64,000 bases of DNA. Source: an alpha proteobacterium AAP38 (GTDB lineage Bacteria; Pseudomonadota; Alphaproteobacteria; Azospirillales; Azospirillaceae). Below, piece by piece: positions 27,739 to 36,680 of this stretch; within the stretch, counting starts at the first letter, position 1, and every line of letters starts with the position of its first letter. The DNA is taken from positions 26,628 through 90,627 of the forward strand of contig LJHR01000048.1 of assembly GCA_001296005.1 (NCBI GenBank), given 5' to 3'. The notes below the pieces were generated by a model that did not search any database, was not told the origin of the DNA, and saw nothing but the letters and a program-made list of their open reading frames with translations. Both the position numbers and the translations under genes were made by a program.

Positions 27739-30300
27739 ATGGTTGATAGTCAGCAGCAAGCCCTGGCGGAACTGAACGCGACGAAGGCCGTGCATCTGGC
27801 GGGCAAGCTGGAGGAAGCTATCCGTCGGTATCAGGCCTTGCTGAAAGCCCATCCGACCTTTGCCGACGTGCTGCATCCGCTTGGCATCGCTTTTCAGCAA
27901 CTGGGTCAGCACGCCGCGGCGGCGGAGGCGATTGGCCATTGGGTGACTTTGGTTCCCCAGGATTATGATGCGCTGATCAACCTCTCCAACTCGCTATTGG
28001 CATTGGGCCGCTTCGCCGATGCCGTGCAGGCCAGCCAGAGGGCAGCCGCGCTGCGGCCCGATGCTGGCGGGGCACATGCAATTCTGGCCCAGGCGCTGCA
28101 TGCGTCACGCGACCTTGCCGGCGCCCGGGCCAGTTATGAGCGCGCCCTGGCATTGGAACCTAATTCTGCGGAATGCCTGTTCAATTTCGCCAATCTTCTG
28201 GTCGATGGAGGGCTGGTGGAAGAAGCGGTGCAGCGCTACCGCGACGCCCTTAAGGTTCGCGCCGATCTTCCGGAAGTGTATGTCAATCTTGCCAACAATC
28301 TTGTCCGCCTGGGCAAAGCCGACGAAGCTATCGGGTATTACCATATCGCGCTGCGCCTGCGTCCCGGTATGCCGGAGGCGCTGGTCAACCTTGGCAACGC
28401 GCTGTTCATCCATACCGGTGATCTGGATGGTGCCCGCCGCTGTTTCGAAGCGGTGATCGCGCAGGCTCCCACCTATCGCGATGCGTTGAACAACCTGACC
28501 AGCCTTGCCATGGAGGCCGGGGATATGGTCACGGCGGTGCGCCACGCACGACGCATGCTTGAGGTGCATCCCCACGATCAGTTGCTGCACACGACGGCAG
28601 CCGGGCTGTTCATGTCCCTGGGACAGTGGGAAGAAGGCTGGCAGCATTTCGAATGGCGCTGGCTGCGGCCTAACCTGCCCGTTCCCCTGCGTGATTTTGG
28701 CCGTCCGGAATGGCAGGGCGAGGACATCAGCGGCAAAACCATCCTGATCCATCATGAGCAGGGGTTGGGCGACAGTATCCAGTTTGTCCGCTTTGTGCAG
28801 CAGGTGGTGGCACGGGCCGCCCATGTCATCCTGGAGGTGCCGTCCAACCTTCTGGCCCTTTATCGCCTTGCCATGAGAGGGGTAACTCTGGCGACCTTCG
28901 GTGAACCGTTGCCGCCCTTCGATGTGCATGTCCCGATCATGAGCTTGGCGCGCGTGCTGGGCGTGACGGTGAATCGTGTGCCGGCAGCCATCCCCTATCT
29001 GAAGGTGGACCCGGATCGGGTTGATGCCTGGCGTGATCGCCTGCCCAAGGGTGGTTTTCGCATCGGTGTCGTGTGGCAGGGCAAGCCAGGAACCGGTGTT
29101 GATCGTGGCCGTTCCTTTGGCCTGGAACATCTGGCCCCGGTCGCCCGTGTGCCGGGTGTCACGCTGATCAGCCTGCAGAAGGGCTTTGGCCTGGATCAGC
29201 TTGACCGGTTGCCCGATGGGATGAAGGTTCAAACGCTGGGGCCTGATTTCGATGAAGGCCCGGATGCGTTCATGGACACGACTGCGGTCATGCAGCATCT
29301 GGACCTTATCATTTCGTCCGACACATCGGTGGCCCATCTGGCCGGTGCGCTTGGCTGCCCTGTCTGGGTTCCGTTGAAATTTGCACCAGATTGGCGATGG
29401 ATGCGCAACCGGGAAGACAGTCCCTGGTATCCGCGAACCATGCGGCTGTTCCGGCAGTCGACGGCTGGTGACTGGGCCAGCGTCTTCCAGCGTCTGGCCA
29501 GCGAAGTAGCCTTGCTGAAGGATGGCGATGCGTCCCGGTTGAGCCCTGCTTCCCCACCGCCGCGCCCACCCTTCTTGCCTTTCCCGCCCGTGCCGACCCC
29601 GCCGTTACCGGCACAACGCCCACCGATCCTGTCGCAGCAGGTGGTGGCCATCGGCAATCAGGATGCCCTAGAAGCCGCAACGCGCCTTGGTGTTTTCCGC
29701 TATCCATCGTCCGACAGGATTCTGGGGCGTTGCCTGGAAGCCGATGGCGAATGGCTGGAAGGTGAGGTGGAAGCCTGCGCCCGCACCCTGGAACCCGGCG
29801 AGACCGTGGTGGAGGTCGGGGCCGGTATCGGCCTGCATGCCTTGGCCCTGTCAAAACAATTCAAGGTCCACGCGTTCGAGCCGGAGACGCATCTGCGGGA
29901 ACTGATGCAGTGGAACATGGCCCATGTTCATCATGGTAGCGTGACGCCGCTGCAGGGGGATGGCACCGGCATCGATGCGCTGGGGCTGGACAGCCTGCAT
30001 CTGATCAAGGTGAGTGTTGATGTACTGGTCCTGCGCGTGTTGAAAGGGGCAAGGAGCAGCATTCTGCAGCATCGCCCGTGTCTTTATCTGCGCTGCGATG
30101 CTGGTAAACCCGATCAGGCCACGCTCGATCTGCTGCGGGAAATGAATTACCGCGTGTGGCAGCATACCGTGCCGTTGCACGATGTGCCCAACTTCAAGGA
30201 GAATAGCACTGATCCCTTCCCCGGTGTCAGTGTTTGCAACCTGATCTGTGTACCCGCCGGACGGCAGGCCGTGGTGCATATGCTGCCGCGTTTGCTGTGA
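27739..30300 (+). CDS. TPR-glycosyltransferase-FkbM paralogue with degenerate methyltransferase
   Basis: An 853-residue paralogue of the gene 80 bp upstream: TPR repeats to about residue 300, the same GT-B-like motifs (HHEQGLGDSIQFVRF, VVWQGKPGTGVD, SSDTSVAHLAGALGCPVWV), a Pro-rich linker and a FkbM-like end. The SAM motif VVEVGAGIGLHALAL is kept, but the DVEG motif of the upstream protein (LLKVDVEG) reads LIKVSVDVLVLRVL, and the domain is shorter, so methyl transfer is doubtful. The glycosyltransferase part looks intact. Tandem duplication followed by divergence is the simplest history. ATG 27739 has GGGGAG at 27724-27729. Confidence 0.8.
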   Translation: MVDSQQQALAELNATKAVHLAGKLEEAIRRYQALLKAHPTFADVLHPLGIAFQQLGQHAAAAEAIGHWVTLVPQDYDALINLSNSLLALGRFADAVQASQRAAALRPDAGGAHAILAQALHASRDLAGARASYERALALEPNSAECLFNFANLLVDGGLVEEAVQRYRDALKVRADLPEVYVNLANNLVRLGKADEAIGYYHIALRLRPGMPEALVNLGNALFIHTGDLDGARRCFEAVIAQAPTYRDALNNLTSLAMEAGDMVTAVRHARRMLEVHPHDQLLHTTAAGLFMSLGQWEEGWQHFEWRWLRPNLPVPLRDFGRPEWQGEDISGKTILIHHEQGLGDSIQFVRFVQQVVARAAHVILEVPSNLLALYRLAMRGVTLATFGEPLPPFDVHVPIMSLARVLGVTVNRVPAAIPYLKVDPDRVDAWRDRLPKGGFRIGVVWQGKPGTGVDRGRSFGLEHLAPVARVPGVTLISLQKGFGLDQLDRLPDGMKVQTLGPDFDEGPDAFMDTTAVMQHLDLIISSDTSVAHLAGALGCPVWVPLKFAPDWRWMRNREDSPWYPRTMRLFRQSTAGDWASVFQRLASEVALLKDGDASRLSPASPPPRPPFLPFPPVPTPPLPAQRPPILSQQVVAIGNQDALEAATRLGVFRYPSSDRILGRCLEADGEWLEGEVEACARTLEPGETVVEVGAGIGLHALALSKQFKVHAFEPETHLRELMQWNMAHVHHGSVTPLQGDGTGIDALGLDSLHLIKVSVDVLVLRVLKGARSSILQHRPCLYLRCDAGKPDQATLDLLREMNYRVWQHTVPLHDVPNFKENSTDPFPGVSVCNLICVPAGRQAVVHMLPRLL

Positions 30301-30438
30301 CGGGCGCAAGCGCAAGGCCGAAGGCCTATTCGACCGGATAGATGCGGCGGTGTCGTCGCGGATGCTATCAATACCCCGGTATGTGGGACATTTATCCTTG
30401 TGATGAATGTTCCATCGGGACAGTCGGGATATTGCACC

Positions 30439-32463
30439 ATGCGCATCGGCATCAGCCAGAAGATCATGTTTTCCAACCTGCTGGTATTGCTGTTGCTGGC
30501 TGCGGCGACGGTGCTGATGCTGCTGGGTGCCGGGCGGCAGCAGAAGCAGATTGCGGAGGCGAACCGGGCCGCCGACATGGCGGCGGTGCAGTCGCTGGAC
30601 CTCGTCTCTTCGGCGCGCCTGCTGTCGATCAATCTGGTGCAGATCCAGCAATGGCTTACCGATGTTTCGGCCACGCGCGGTCTGGACGGTTTGGATGACG
30701 GGTTTGCGGAAGCCGAAAAGGCCCGCGACCATGCGCGCGAAAACCTGCGCAAGTCCCGCGAACTGGCCAAGACCATGGGTCAATCCAAGCTGGTGGCAGA
30801 GCTGGACAAGGTCGGTGCCGCGCTGGACCCGTTCTATGATCTGGGCCTGAAGATGGCCCACGCCTATGTGAAGGACGGTCCCGCCCAGGGCAACAAGCTG
30901 ATGGGTGAGCTGGATTCCAAGACCGAGGCCCTGACCGACGCCCTGGAAGCGGTGGTGAAGGAAGTGGATGTCATCGCCGGACAGGCTACCGACAGCATGC
31001 ACCATGAATTGGGCAGCGCTGTCGACATTGCCGATGATCTGGCCGATCTGTCCTTGATACTGCTGGTGGTTGGCGTGGCGGTGTCGGCGCTGGTGATGTT
31101 CGTCCTGAACCGTCATGTCGTGCGGCCCTTGATTACGCTGACCGATGTTCTGGCCGCCATTGGCGACGGCAATCTGTCGGTCAAGGTGCCTGCCGCCGGT
31201 GACCGTAAGGATGAGATCGCGGACATGTCCCGCGCACTGGCCATCCTGCATGAACGCACGGCGGATAATGTGCGCCTGCGTGAAGCCCAGGCGGAGGCAG
31301 AGGCCAAGGCGCGGGAGGAACGCGTGGCCGCCCTGACCGGCATGGCCGAAACGGTTGAAAGCGAAAGCCGCGTGTCGGTGGACAATGTCGCCGCTGAAGC
31401 CGCCATCATGGACAAGACCGCCGCCGGCATGGAGCAGTCTGCGGCCCAGGTCAGCGACAATGCCCAGAACGTGGCTGCCGCCGCCGAACAGGCGCTGGCC
31501 AATGCCGAGGCAGTTGCCAGCGCCACTGAAGAACTGACTGCCTCCATCCAGGAGATCAGCGCCCAGGTCGCCCATGCCATGACCGTCAGCCGCAAGGCCG
31601 TGGAAGGGGGCGAGCGCACCCGCGAGACCATCGAAAGCCTGCGCGAGGTGGTGGGTCAGATCGGGGAGGTCGCCAACCTGATCGGCGATATTGCCGGGCA
31701 GACCAACCTTCTGGCGCTGAACGCCACCATCGAGGCAGCGCGCGCTGGCGAGGCCGGCAAGGGCTTTGCCGTTGTGGCGTCGGAGGTGAAGAACCTAGCG
31801 ACCCAGACCAGCCGGTCGACCGAGGACATTACCCGTAAGATCAGCGAGATCCAGTCGGCCACCGCCGCCGCCGTGGACGCTGTCGCTTCGATCAGCGGGG
31901 CCATCAACGACATGGACCATATCTCTTCCACCATCGCCGCCGCGATGGAGGAACAGTCGGCGGCGACCAAGGAGATTGCCCGCAACGTGTCGGAGACGGC
32001 CAACGCCAACCGCGAGGTGTCCCGCCGCATCGCCCTGGTGTCGGAGGAGGCCCACGGTACCGGGCAGAAGGCCCAGCTGCTGCGCGAGGTATCGACCCAT
32101 GTCACCGATGGCGTGAACGCCCTGCGCCAGACCCTGGTCCGCGTCGTCCGCACCGCCATTTCCGATGTCGACCGCCGTGGGAGCCGCCGGTATCAGGTGG
32201 GGCAGACGGTCAGTGTGCAGATCGGGGGCCGGTCCCTGGAGGCCAGCCTGGACAATATTTCCAGCGGTGGTGCCCTGCTGTCCCTGGATGGCGTCAGTGT
32301 GGGGCAGAAGGGGCAACTGACCTGGCGCCAGTTGCCGACCCCCATCAGCTTTACCATCGTGGCCAGCGAACTGGGTACCTGTTCCCTCCGCTTCGACCAT
32401 GACAATGAAGGCCAGCAGGCCCTGGCGAACCGCCTGGACGGTCTGCGCCTGCAGGCGGCGTAA
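30439..32463 (+). CDS. Methyl-accepting chemotaxis receptor with C-terminal PilZ domain
   Basis: A 674-residue transmembrane chemoreceptor. Membrane helix 1 is at about 8-30, a helical periplasmic domain rich in Ala/Lys/Asp/Glu follows, and helix 2 is at about 205-227, then a HAMP domain and the MCP signalling hairpin with [20 protein letters not shown]. The last 100 residues are a PilZ domain: RRGSRRYQV and [13 protein letters not shown] supply the RxxxR and D/NxSxxG motifs that bind cyclic di-GMP. This ties chemotaxis to c-di-GMP, as described for Azospirillum Tlp1. The ligand is unknown. ATG 30439 fits the first helix; an upstream extension to 30400 adds nothing of note. Confidence 0.92.
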   Translation: MRIGISQKIMFSNLLVLLLLAAATVLMLLGAGRQQKQIAEANRAADMAAVQSLDLVSSARLLSINLVQIQQWLTDVSATRGLDGLDDGFAEAEKARDHARENLRKSRELAKTMGQSKLVAELDKVGAALDPFYDLGLKMAHAYVKDGPAQGNKLMGELDSKTEALTDALEAVVKEVDVIAGQATDSMHHELGSAVDIADDLADLSLILLVVGVAVSALVMFVLNRHVVRPLITLTDVLAAIGDGNLSVKVPAAGDRKDEIADMSRALAILHERTADNVRLREAQAEAEAKAREERVAALTGMAETVESESRVSVDNVAAEAAIMDKTAAGMEQSAAQVSDNAQNVAAAAEQALANAEAVASATEELTASIQEISAQVAHAMTVSRKAVEGGERTRETIESLREVVGQIGEVANLIGDIAGQTNLLALNATIEAARAGEAGKGFAVVASEVKNLATQTSRSTEDITRKISEIQSATAAAVDAVASISGAINDMDHISSTIAAAMEEQSAATKEIARNVSETANANREVSRRIALVSEEAHGTGQKAQLLREVSTHVTDGVNALRQTLVRVVRTAISDVDRRGSRRYQVGQTVSVQIGGRSLEASLDNISSGGALLSLDGVSVGQKGQLTWRQLPTPISFTIVASELGTCSLRFDHDNEGQQALANRLDGLRLQAA

Positions 32464-32481
32464 GCGTCGAGTTCACAAAAG

Positions 32482-32517
32482 AAAAGCCCGGCGACCGTGA
32501 GGCCGCCGGGCTTTTTT
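32482..32517. terminator. Bidirectional terminator between the MCP-PilZ gene and pyk
   Basis: GCCCGGCG (32486-32493) pairs with CGCCGGGC (32504-32511), extended by A/T pairs; the plus strand continues with TTTTTT (32512-32517) and the minus strand with TTTT after the stem. It lies 18 bp after the MCP stop and 14 bp after the pyk stop on the opposite strand, so it can end both convergent transcripts. Confidence 0.88.
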
Positions 32518-32531
32518 CATGTCCCGCACGA

Positions 32532-33944
32532 TCAGATCTTGGCGATGCGCAGGTTGTTGGTGCTGCCAGACTGGCCGAAGGGGATGCCGGCGACGATGAC
32601 GATCCGATCACCCGGACGGGCGAATTCTTCCTTCACGGCCAGGGTACGGGCGCGATCCACCATCTCTTCATAGGTGCCGACATCACCGGAATAGATGGCG
32701 TGCGCCCCCCAGACCAGCGCCAGACGGCGGGCCACACCCTCATGCGGGGTGGTGGCCAGCACCGGCACGTCGGGCCGCTTGCGGGCGATACGGGCGACGG
32801 TATTGCCGCTGGACGTATAGGCGAAGATGGCGGCGGCATCGATGGTGCCGGCCAGATCGGCGGCCACACCGGCGACGGCATGCGACGGGGTGTGGTCCAC
32901 CTCCGGCTCCAGCGCCGTGATGATGGGTCGGTATGTCGGGTGATGCTCCGTGCTGGTGATGATGCGGCTCATCATCGACACGGCTTCCACCGGGTACTGG
33001 CCCGAGGCACTTTCAGCGGACAGCATGACGGCATCGGCACCATCATAGACGGCGGTGGCAACGTCGGACGCCTCGGCGCGGGTCGGGGTCGGGCTGGCCA
33101 CCATGCTGTCCAGCATCTGGGTGGCCACGATCACCGGCTTGGCGGCCAGACGCGCGGCGCGGACCAGTTCCTTCTGGCGGCCGGGCACATCCTCATGCGG
33201 GATTTCCACGCCCAGGTCGCCGCGTGCCACCATGATGGCGTCGGACAGGCGGATGATATCCTCGATCTTCTCAAGCGCCTGCGGCTTTTCGATCTTGGAG
33301 ACCAGACCAGCCTTGTCACCGATCAGGGCCTTGGCCTCGATCACATCGGACGGGCGCTGCACGAAGGACAGGGCGATCCAGTCCATGCCCAGCGACAGGC
33401 CAAAGGCCAGATCGGCGCGGTCCTTCTCCGTCAGGGGTGACAGGTCGAGCGCCGTGCCGGGCAGGTTCACGCCCTTGCGGTTGGAGATGACGCCGCCGAC
33501 AATCACCTCTGCCGTGATCTTGTCATCGCTGACGCCGCGCACCCGCACCCGCACGCGGCCATCATCGATCAGCAGGTCCTGGCCCGGCATGATGGCCTTG
33601 AAAATCTCCGGATGGGGCAGGGGGATATTGTCCTTGCCGCCGGGCTCCTTGCCCAGCACGAAGGTCACCTTCTCCCCGTTCACCAGATCTTCCTTGCCGG
33701 CGGTCAGGGTGCCGATGCGGATCTTCGGCCCCTGCAAATCCTGCAGGATACCGATGGGACGGCCCACTTCCTTTTCCAGGGCGCGGATGGCGGCGTGGAC
33801 CTTGGCATGGTCCTCATGGGTGCCGTGGCTGAAATTCAGGCGGAACACGTCGGCACCGGCCAGGAACAGCTCCTTCAGCTTCTCCGGCGTATTGCTGGCC
33901 GGGCCGACGGTGGCGACGATCTTGGCGTGGCGGTGGCGGCGCAT
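32532..33944 (-). CDS. pyk: Pyruvate kinase
   Basis: A 470-residue pyruvate kinase, the usual length. Visible motifs are KIVATVGPASN at the N-terminus, FRLNFSHG, the active-site ISKIEKP-like VSKIEKPQAL, MVARGDLGVEIP and the catalytic TQMLDSM. It converts phosphoenolpyruvate and ADP to pyruvate and ATP. Start 33944 has AAGGA at about 33953; the longer upstream frame lacks family sequence. A palindrome (TGGTAA-N5-TTACCA, 34072-34088) lies about 130 bp upstream and may be an operator. It is monocistronic, with a terminator at its 3' end. Confidence 0.96.
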   Translation of the reverse strand: MRRHRHAKIVATVGPASNTPEKLKELFLAGADVFRLNFSHGTHEDHAKVHAAIRALEKEVGRPIGILQDLQGPKIRIGTLTAGKEDLVNGEKVTFVLGKEPGGKDNIPLPHPEIFKAIMPGQDLLIDDGRVRVRVRGVSDDKITAEVIVGGVISNRKGVNLPGTALDLSPLTEKDRADLAFGLSLGMDWIALSFVQRPSDVIEAKALIGDKAGLVSKIEKPQALEKIEDIIRLSDAIMVARGDLGVEIPHEDVPGRQKELVRAARLAAKPVIVATQMLDSMVASPTPTRAEASDVATAVYDGADAVMLSAESASGQYPVEAVSMMSRIITSTEHHPTYRPIITALEPEVDHTPSHAVAGVAADLAGTIDAAAIFAYTSSGNTVARIARKRPDVPVLATTPHEGVARRLALVWGAHAIYSGDVGTYEEMVDRARTLAVKEEFARPGDRIVIVAGIPFGQSGSTNNLRIAKI

Positions 33945-34071
33945 GGGCGATCCTTGATGCTCTGGTGGTGCGATAATCTTATCGGGGCGTGCGCGCCCCA
34001 TCGTTCACATGCCTTATAGCATGGTTCGCAGGGGATTTGATCCCCCCAGTTACAAGAATTCGATGTCAGTT

Positions 34072-34149
34072 TGGTAATTCAGTTACCAGAACAAGGGTTC
34101 CCGCGCGGTCGTGCAACAGGATGCAACAGAAAATGAAGGGGTGTTGCAC
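34072..34149. promoter_or_regulatory. Palindromes upstream of pyk
   Basis: TGGTAA-TTCAG-TTACCA (34072-34088) is a perfect 6-bp inverted repeat of operator size. Further upstream, GTGCAACA (34111-34118) pairs with TGTTGCAC (34142-34149), with GCAACA also directly repeated at 34123. Possible regulator sites or a hairpin; neither the regulator nor the promoter is identified. Confidence 0.35.
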
Positions 34150-34252
34150 GGGGACCGGCTGGGCCGCCTGTCATTGGGACAGAGTCCGTACGCTGTCTGG
34201 CGCAGTGTAGCATCGTGCGGTGGGGAAGTCAGCGGTTGGATGGGAGGATGGT

Positions 34253-34413
34253 TCCCTCACCCTCCCATTGACTGGCGTCAATGGGCCCCTCCCTCTCCCA
34301 CCTTCGTGGGCGAGGGGAGGAACCTTGGCGTTGGGCTGTTTTCGCCCCTCGCCCGCTTGGCGGGAGAGGGAGGGGCCCGAACGCGCAAGCGTTTGGGAGG
34401 GTGAGGGGACACC
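34253..34413. repeat. Block of GC-rich dispersed palindromic repeats
   Basis: Gene-free stretch with several interlocked hairpins, for example CCCTCGCCC-type arms around CTTCGTGGGCGAGGGG and TTGGCGGGAGAGGGAGGGGCCC, and terminal CCCTCACCCTCCC / GGGAGGGTGAGGG arms. The end GTTTGGGAGGGTGAGGGG (34391-34408) recurs at 49967, so this is a multi-copy element. ORFs called across it are artefacts of the repeat. The flanking gap 33945-34428 holds the pyk upstream palindromes and nothing else I can support. Confidence 0.7.
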
Positions 34414-34428
34414 CTCCCCCAAGCAATC

Positions 34429-36048
34429 TTACCCGCGCGCGGGACGGCGCAGGAAATCGGGGGTCCAGTCACCACCGGAAGCCTCCGCCCCCTCACGGGC
34501 CGGGCGCTGGGGCCGCTGCGGCTTGGCGGCACCGTCACGGGCGGGGCGGTTGTCGGCGGTCTGCTTGGCGGCGGGGCGGGAGTGCTGCTGCGGCTTGCCC
34601 TGCTGGGCCGGGCGCTGCCCCTGACCCTGGGGACGTTGGCCCTGACCCTGCGGGCGGGGACCCTGGGGACGCGGCTGCTGCGGACGGGTGGACGGGCTGG
34701 CGGACGGGTTGCCAGATGGGTTGCTCGTGCCCTCGGCGCGGGGCGCGTCGATGCGCGTGGCTTCGCCGCGTGCCGCTTCCGCGTTGCGCGGCTGACCGCG
34801 ATGGCCACGGCCCTGCTGCGCGCGCTCACCCGGCTGGCCCGCCGGCTTGGGCCGGTTGCGTTTGGGTTGCGGCTGCGGCGGGCGTTCGGGCTTCAGCTGC
34901 GGCAGCACGGCGGCGGCGGCGGGTTCCATCGCGTGGCGCGGGATCGACTGCCGCGTGACCTTCTCGATCTGCTTCAGCAGCGGACGGTCGGCGGGCGTGA
35001 CCAGGGAAACGGCGGTGCCGGCCCGACCCGCGCGGCCCGTGCGGCCAATGCGGTGGACATAGGCGTCGGGCACTTCCGGCAGGTCATAATTGAAGACGTG
35101 GGTGATCAGGTCCACATCAATGCCGCGCGCCGCAATGTCGGTGGCGACCAGGGCGCGGGTCTTGCCGGCGCGGAAGGCATCCAGCGCGCGTTCGCGGGCA
35201 TTCTGCGACTTGTTGGCGTGATAGGCATCCGCATCCAGGCCGGCGCCCGCCAGCTGTGCCGCCAGCTTGTTGGCGCCGTGCTTGGTGCGGGTGAAGATGA
35301 TGGCGGTCTCTACTGCCGGGTCGGACAGCAGCTTCACCAGGGTCGGCGCCTTCTGCGCCATGTCCAGATGGATCACCGACTGGTCGATGCGCTCCACCGT
35401 CGTGGCGGGGGGCGTCACCTCCACCCGGACATGATCATGCAGCAGGCTTTCGGCCAGACCGGACACATCATTGGGCATGGTGGCGGAGAAGAACATGGTC
35501 TGGCGGCCCGTCCGGGGCAGCTTCGCCACGATCTTCTTCACCGCCGGCAGGAACCCCATGTCCAGCATGCGGTCCGCCTCGTCCAGGACGAACAGGACGA
35601 CATTATCCAACTTGCACTTGCCCTGATCCATCAGGTCGATCAGGCGGCCCGGCGTGGCGATCAGGATATCGACGCCGGCGGCCAGCGCCTTGATCTGCGG
35701 ATTGATCGAGACACCGCCATGTACCACGGCATTGGTGAAGGGCAATTGCAGGCCCAACAGGTCAAACACTGTGCCGACCTGCAAGGCCAGTTCACGGGTG
35801 GGCAGCATGATCAGGGCGCGGGGATAGTGGGGCCGGGCGCGCTTGTCCGCCTTGGCCAATGCCTGCAGGATGGGCAGGGCGAAGGCCGCCGTCTTGCCCG
35901 TACCCGTCTGGGCCAGACCCAGCACGTCACGGCCCGCCAAGGCGGGGGGCAAGGCCTGCGCCTGGATCGGGGTGGGGGTGGTGTAACCCGCCGCGGTCAG
36001 CCCGGCGGAAAGCGGGGACAGCAGCCCCAGACCATTGAAATCGAGCAT
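34429..36048 (-). CDS. DEAD-box RNA helicase, RhlE type
   Basis: A 539-residue ATP-dependent RNA helicase. The helicase core (about residues 1-380) has the Q-motif region (TPIQAQALPPAL), AQTGTGKT (motif I), PTRELA, TPGR, VLDEADRMLD (DEAD), SAT and HRIGRTGR. The C-terminal 150 residues are disordered and basic, with RPQGQGQRPQ-type repeats and many Pro, Gln and Arg, as in RhlE-type enzymes acting in ribosome assembly or RNA decay. ATG 36048 begins MLDFNGLG at the core; an upstream frame to 36228 is not supported. Downstream lies a repeat block. Confidence 0.92.
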   Translation of the reverse strand: MLDFNGLGLLSPLSAGLTAAGYTTPTPIQAQALPPALAGRDVLGLAQTGTGKTAAFALPILQALAKADKRARPHYPRALIMLPTRELALQVGTVFDLLGLQLPFTNAVVHGGVSINPQIKALAAGVDILIATPGRLIDLMDQGKCKLDNVVLFVLDEADRMLDMGFLPAVKKIVAKLPRTGRQTMFFSATMPNDVSGLAESLLHDHVRVEVTPPATTVERIDQSVIHLDMAQKAPTLVKLLSDPAVETAIIFTRTKHGANKLAAQLAGAGLDADAYHANKSQNARERALDAFRAGKTRALVATDIAARGIDVDLITHVFNYDLPEVPDAYVHRIGRTGRAGRAGTAVSLVTPADRPLLKQIEKVTRQSIPRHAMEPAAAAVLPQLKPERPPQPQPKRNRPKPAGQPGERAQQGRGHRGQPRNAEAARGEATRIDAPRAEGTSNPSGNPSASPSTRPQQPRPQGPRPQGQGQRPQGQGQRPAQQGKPQQHSRPAAKQTADNRPARDGAAKPQRPQRPAREGAEASGGDWTPDFLRRPARG

Positions 36049-36246
36049 GTGAGGAAACGTAACCTTAGAAAACCGGCCCGGCGCAGGATGCAGCCGAACA
36101 CCATAAGCACCACCGGAACGGTGGCGGCCCGATGGGGCGGCGGTTCCAGAATGTTGCGTTATGGAGGCCTTATCGCATGGCTTTGTGCGCTGCGACAAGG
36201 GCGGATGGCGGGGGGCAGGGGTGCGCACCGATCCGATGATGAATGC

Positions 36247-36331
36247 GTAGCGCGGATTAGCGTCAGCGTAATCCGCGGTGCAACGGTGCCGGGATTTCCG
36301 CGGATTACGGCTTGCGCCTAATCCGCGCTAC
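36247..36331. repeat. Double REP-like palindrome
   Basis: Two hairpins back to back: GCGGATTA/TAATCCGC around 36252-36276 and again around 36300-36326. The outer ends are also paired: GTAGCGCGGATTAG (36247-36260) is the exact reverse complement of CTAATCCGCGCTAC (36318-36331), and GTAATCCGCGG (36268-36278) of CCGCGGATTAC (36298-36308). This is the architecture of a REP/BIME-like element, probably multi-copy in the genome. It sits between the helicase and the toxin-antitoxin remnant in a gap (36049-36372) with no other feature seen. Confidence 0.75.
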
Positions 36332-36372
36332 GATACGGCGACAAGGGCGGGAGGCGTTAACCGTCAACCAGT

Positions 36373-36513
36373 TCAATCCAACAGGTCTTTGACAGCCGCT
36401 TCATGCACCTCATCGGCAATGCCTTCCTCTTCCAGCCAGGCGGCGAAGGAAGGGCCAACGTGATGCGGATTGTAATCGGTCGCGGCGTCTGAGTGACTGT
36501 TCTTGTCGGTCAT
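36373..36513 (-). CDS. Short antitoxin-like protein, possibly truncated
   Basis: A 46-residue ORF beginning MTDKNSHSD and containing HVGPSFAAWLEEEGIADEVHEAAVKDLLD. That pattern resembles the N-terminal part of XRE-type antitoxins that begin I/V-G-S/P-S-F-x2-FLEEEGI-x-EEV-x4-IKRVL, which in full-length relatives runs on into an HTH of about 100 residues. Here a stop comes before any HTH, so it is either a minimal member or a truncated antitoxin. AAGGAC lies 9 bases upstream of the start on the minus strand. The start overlaps the stop of the toxin-like remnant upstream (ATGA), the normal toxin-then-antitoxin order. Confidence 0.55.
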   Translation of the reverse strand: MTDKNSHSDAATDYNPHHVGPSFAAWLEEEGIADEVHEAAVKDLLD

Positions 36514-36620
36514 GGTTGATTTGTCCTTTTTGCTTCGGCCATGCGCTGTCTGGCCAAGTCCTTGTCGTGTTTAGGTGTTGCCCGGTTCATCTTGATGAAG
36601 CCATGCAGGAGCAGCAGTGA
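36510..36620 (-). pseudogene. Remnant of a RelE/HigB-like (Gp49-type) toxin, C-terminal part only
   Basis: On the minus strand the frame reads TSLLLLHGFIKMNRATPKHD and on to a stop at 36510, like the C-terminal end of phage Gp49/HigB-type RelE toxins, which carry LLHGFIKK-x2-KTP-x-D-L. About 36 residues remain. Upstream the match is replaced by repeat-like sequence (36641-36662, TTCGCCGGGAA) and then the 3' end of the pentapeptide-repeat gene, so the first two-thirds of the toxin are gone. It ends in an ATGA overlap with the antitoxin-like ORF. Assignment is by memory of the family; a database search would test it. Confidence 0.55.
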
Positions 36621-36680
36621 GGTTTGCGCTTGTGGCTCCTGGGTCCCGGCCTTCGCCGGGAAGGCGAAAGGGGCGGCGGA

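Noticed and set aside
34111..34404. Overlapping ORFs on both strands before the helicase
   Set aside because: They run through a palindromic repeat block and read as low-complexity Pro/Arg/Gly sequence.
34582..36321. 579-codon ORF antisense to the DEAD-box helicase
   Set aside because: Mirrors the helicase gene; sequence is rich in Gly, Arg, Gln and His with no domain.
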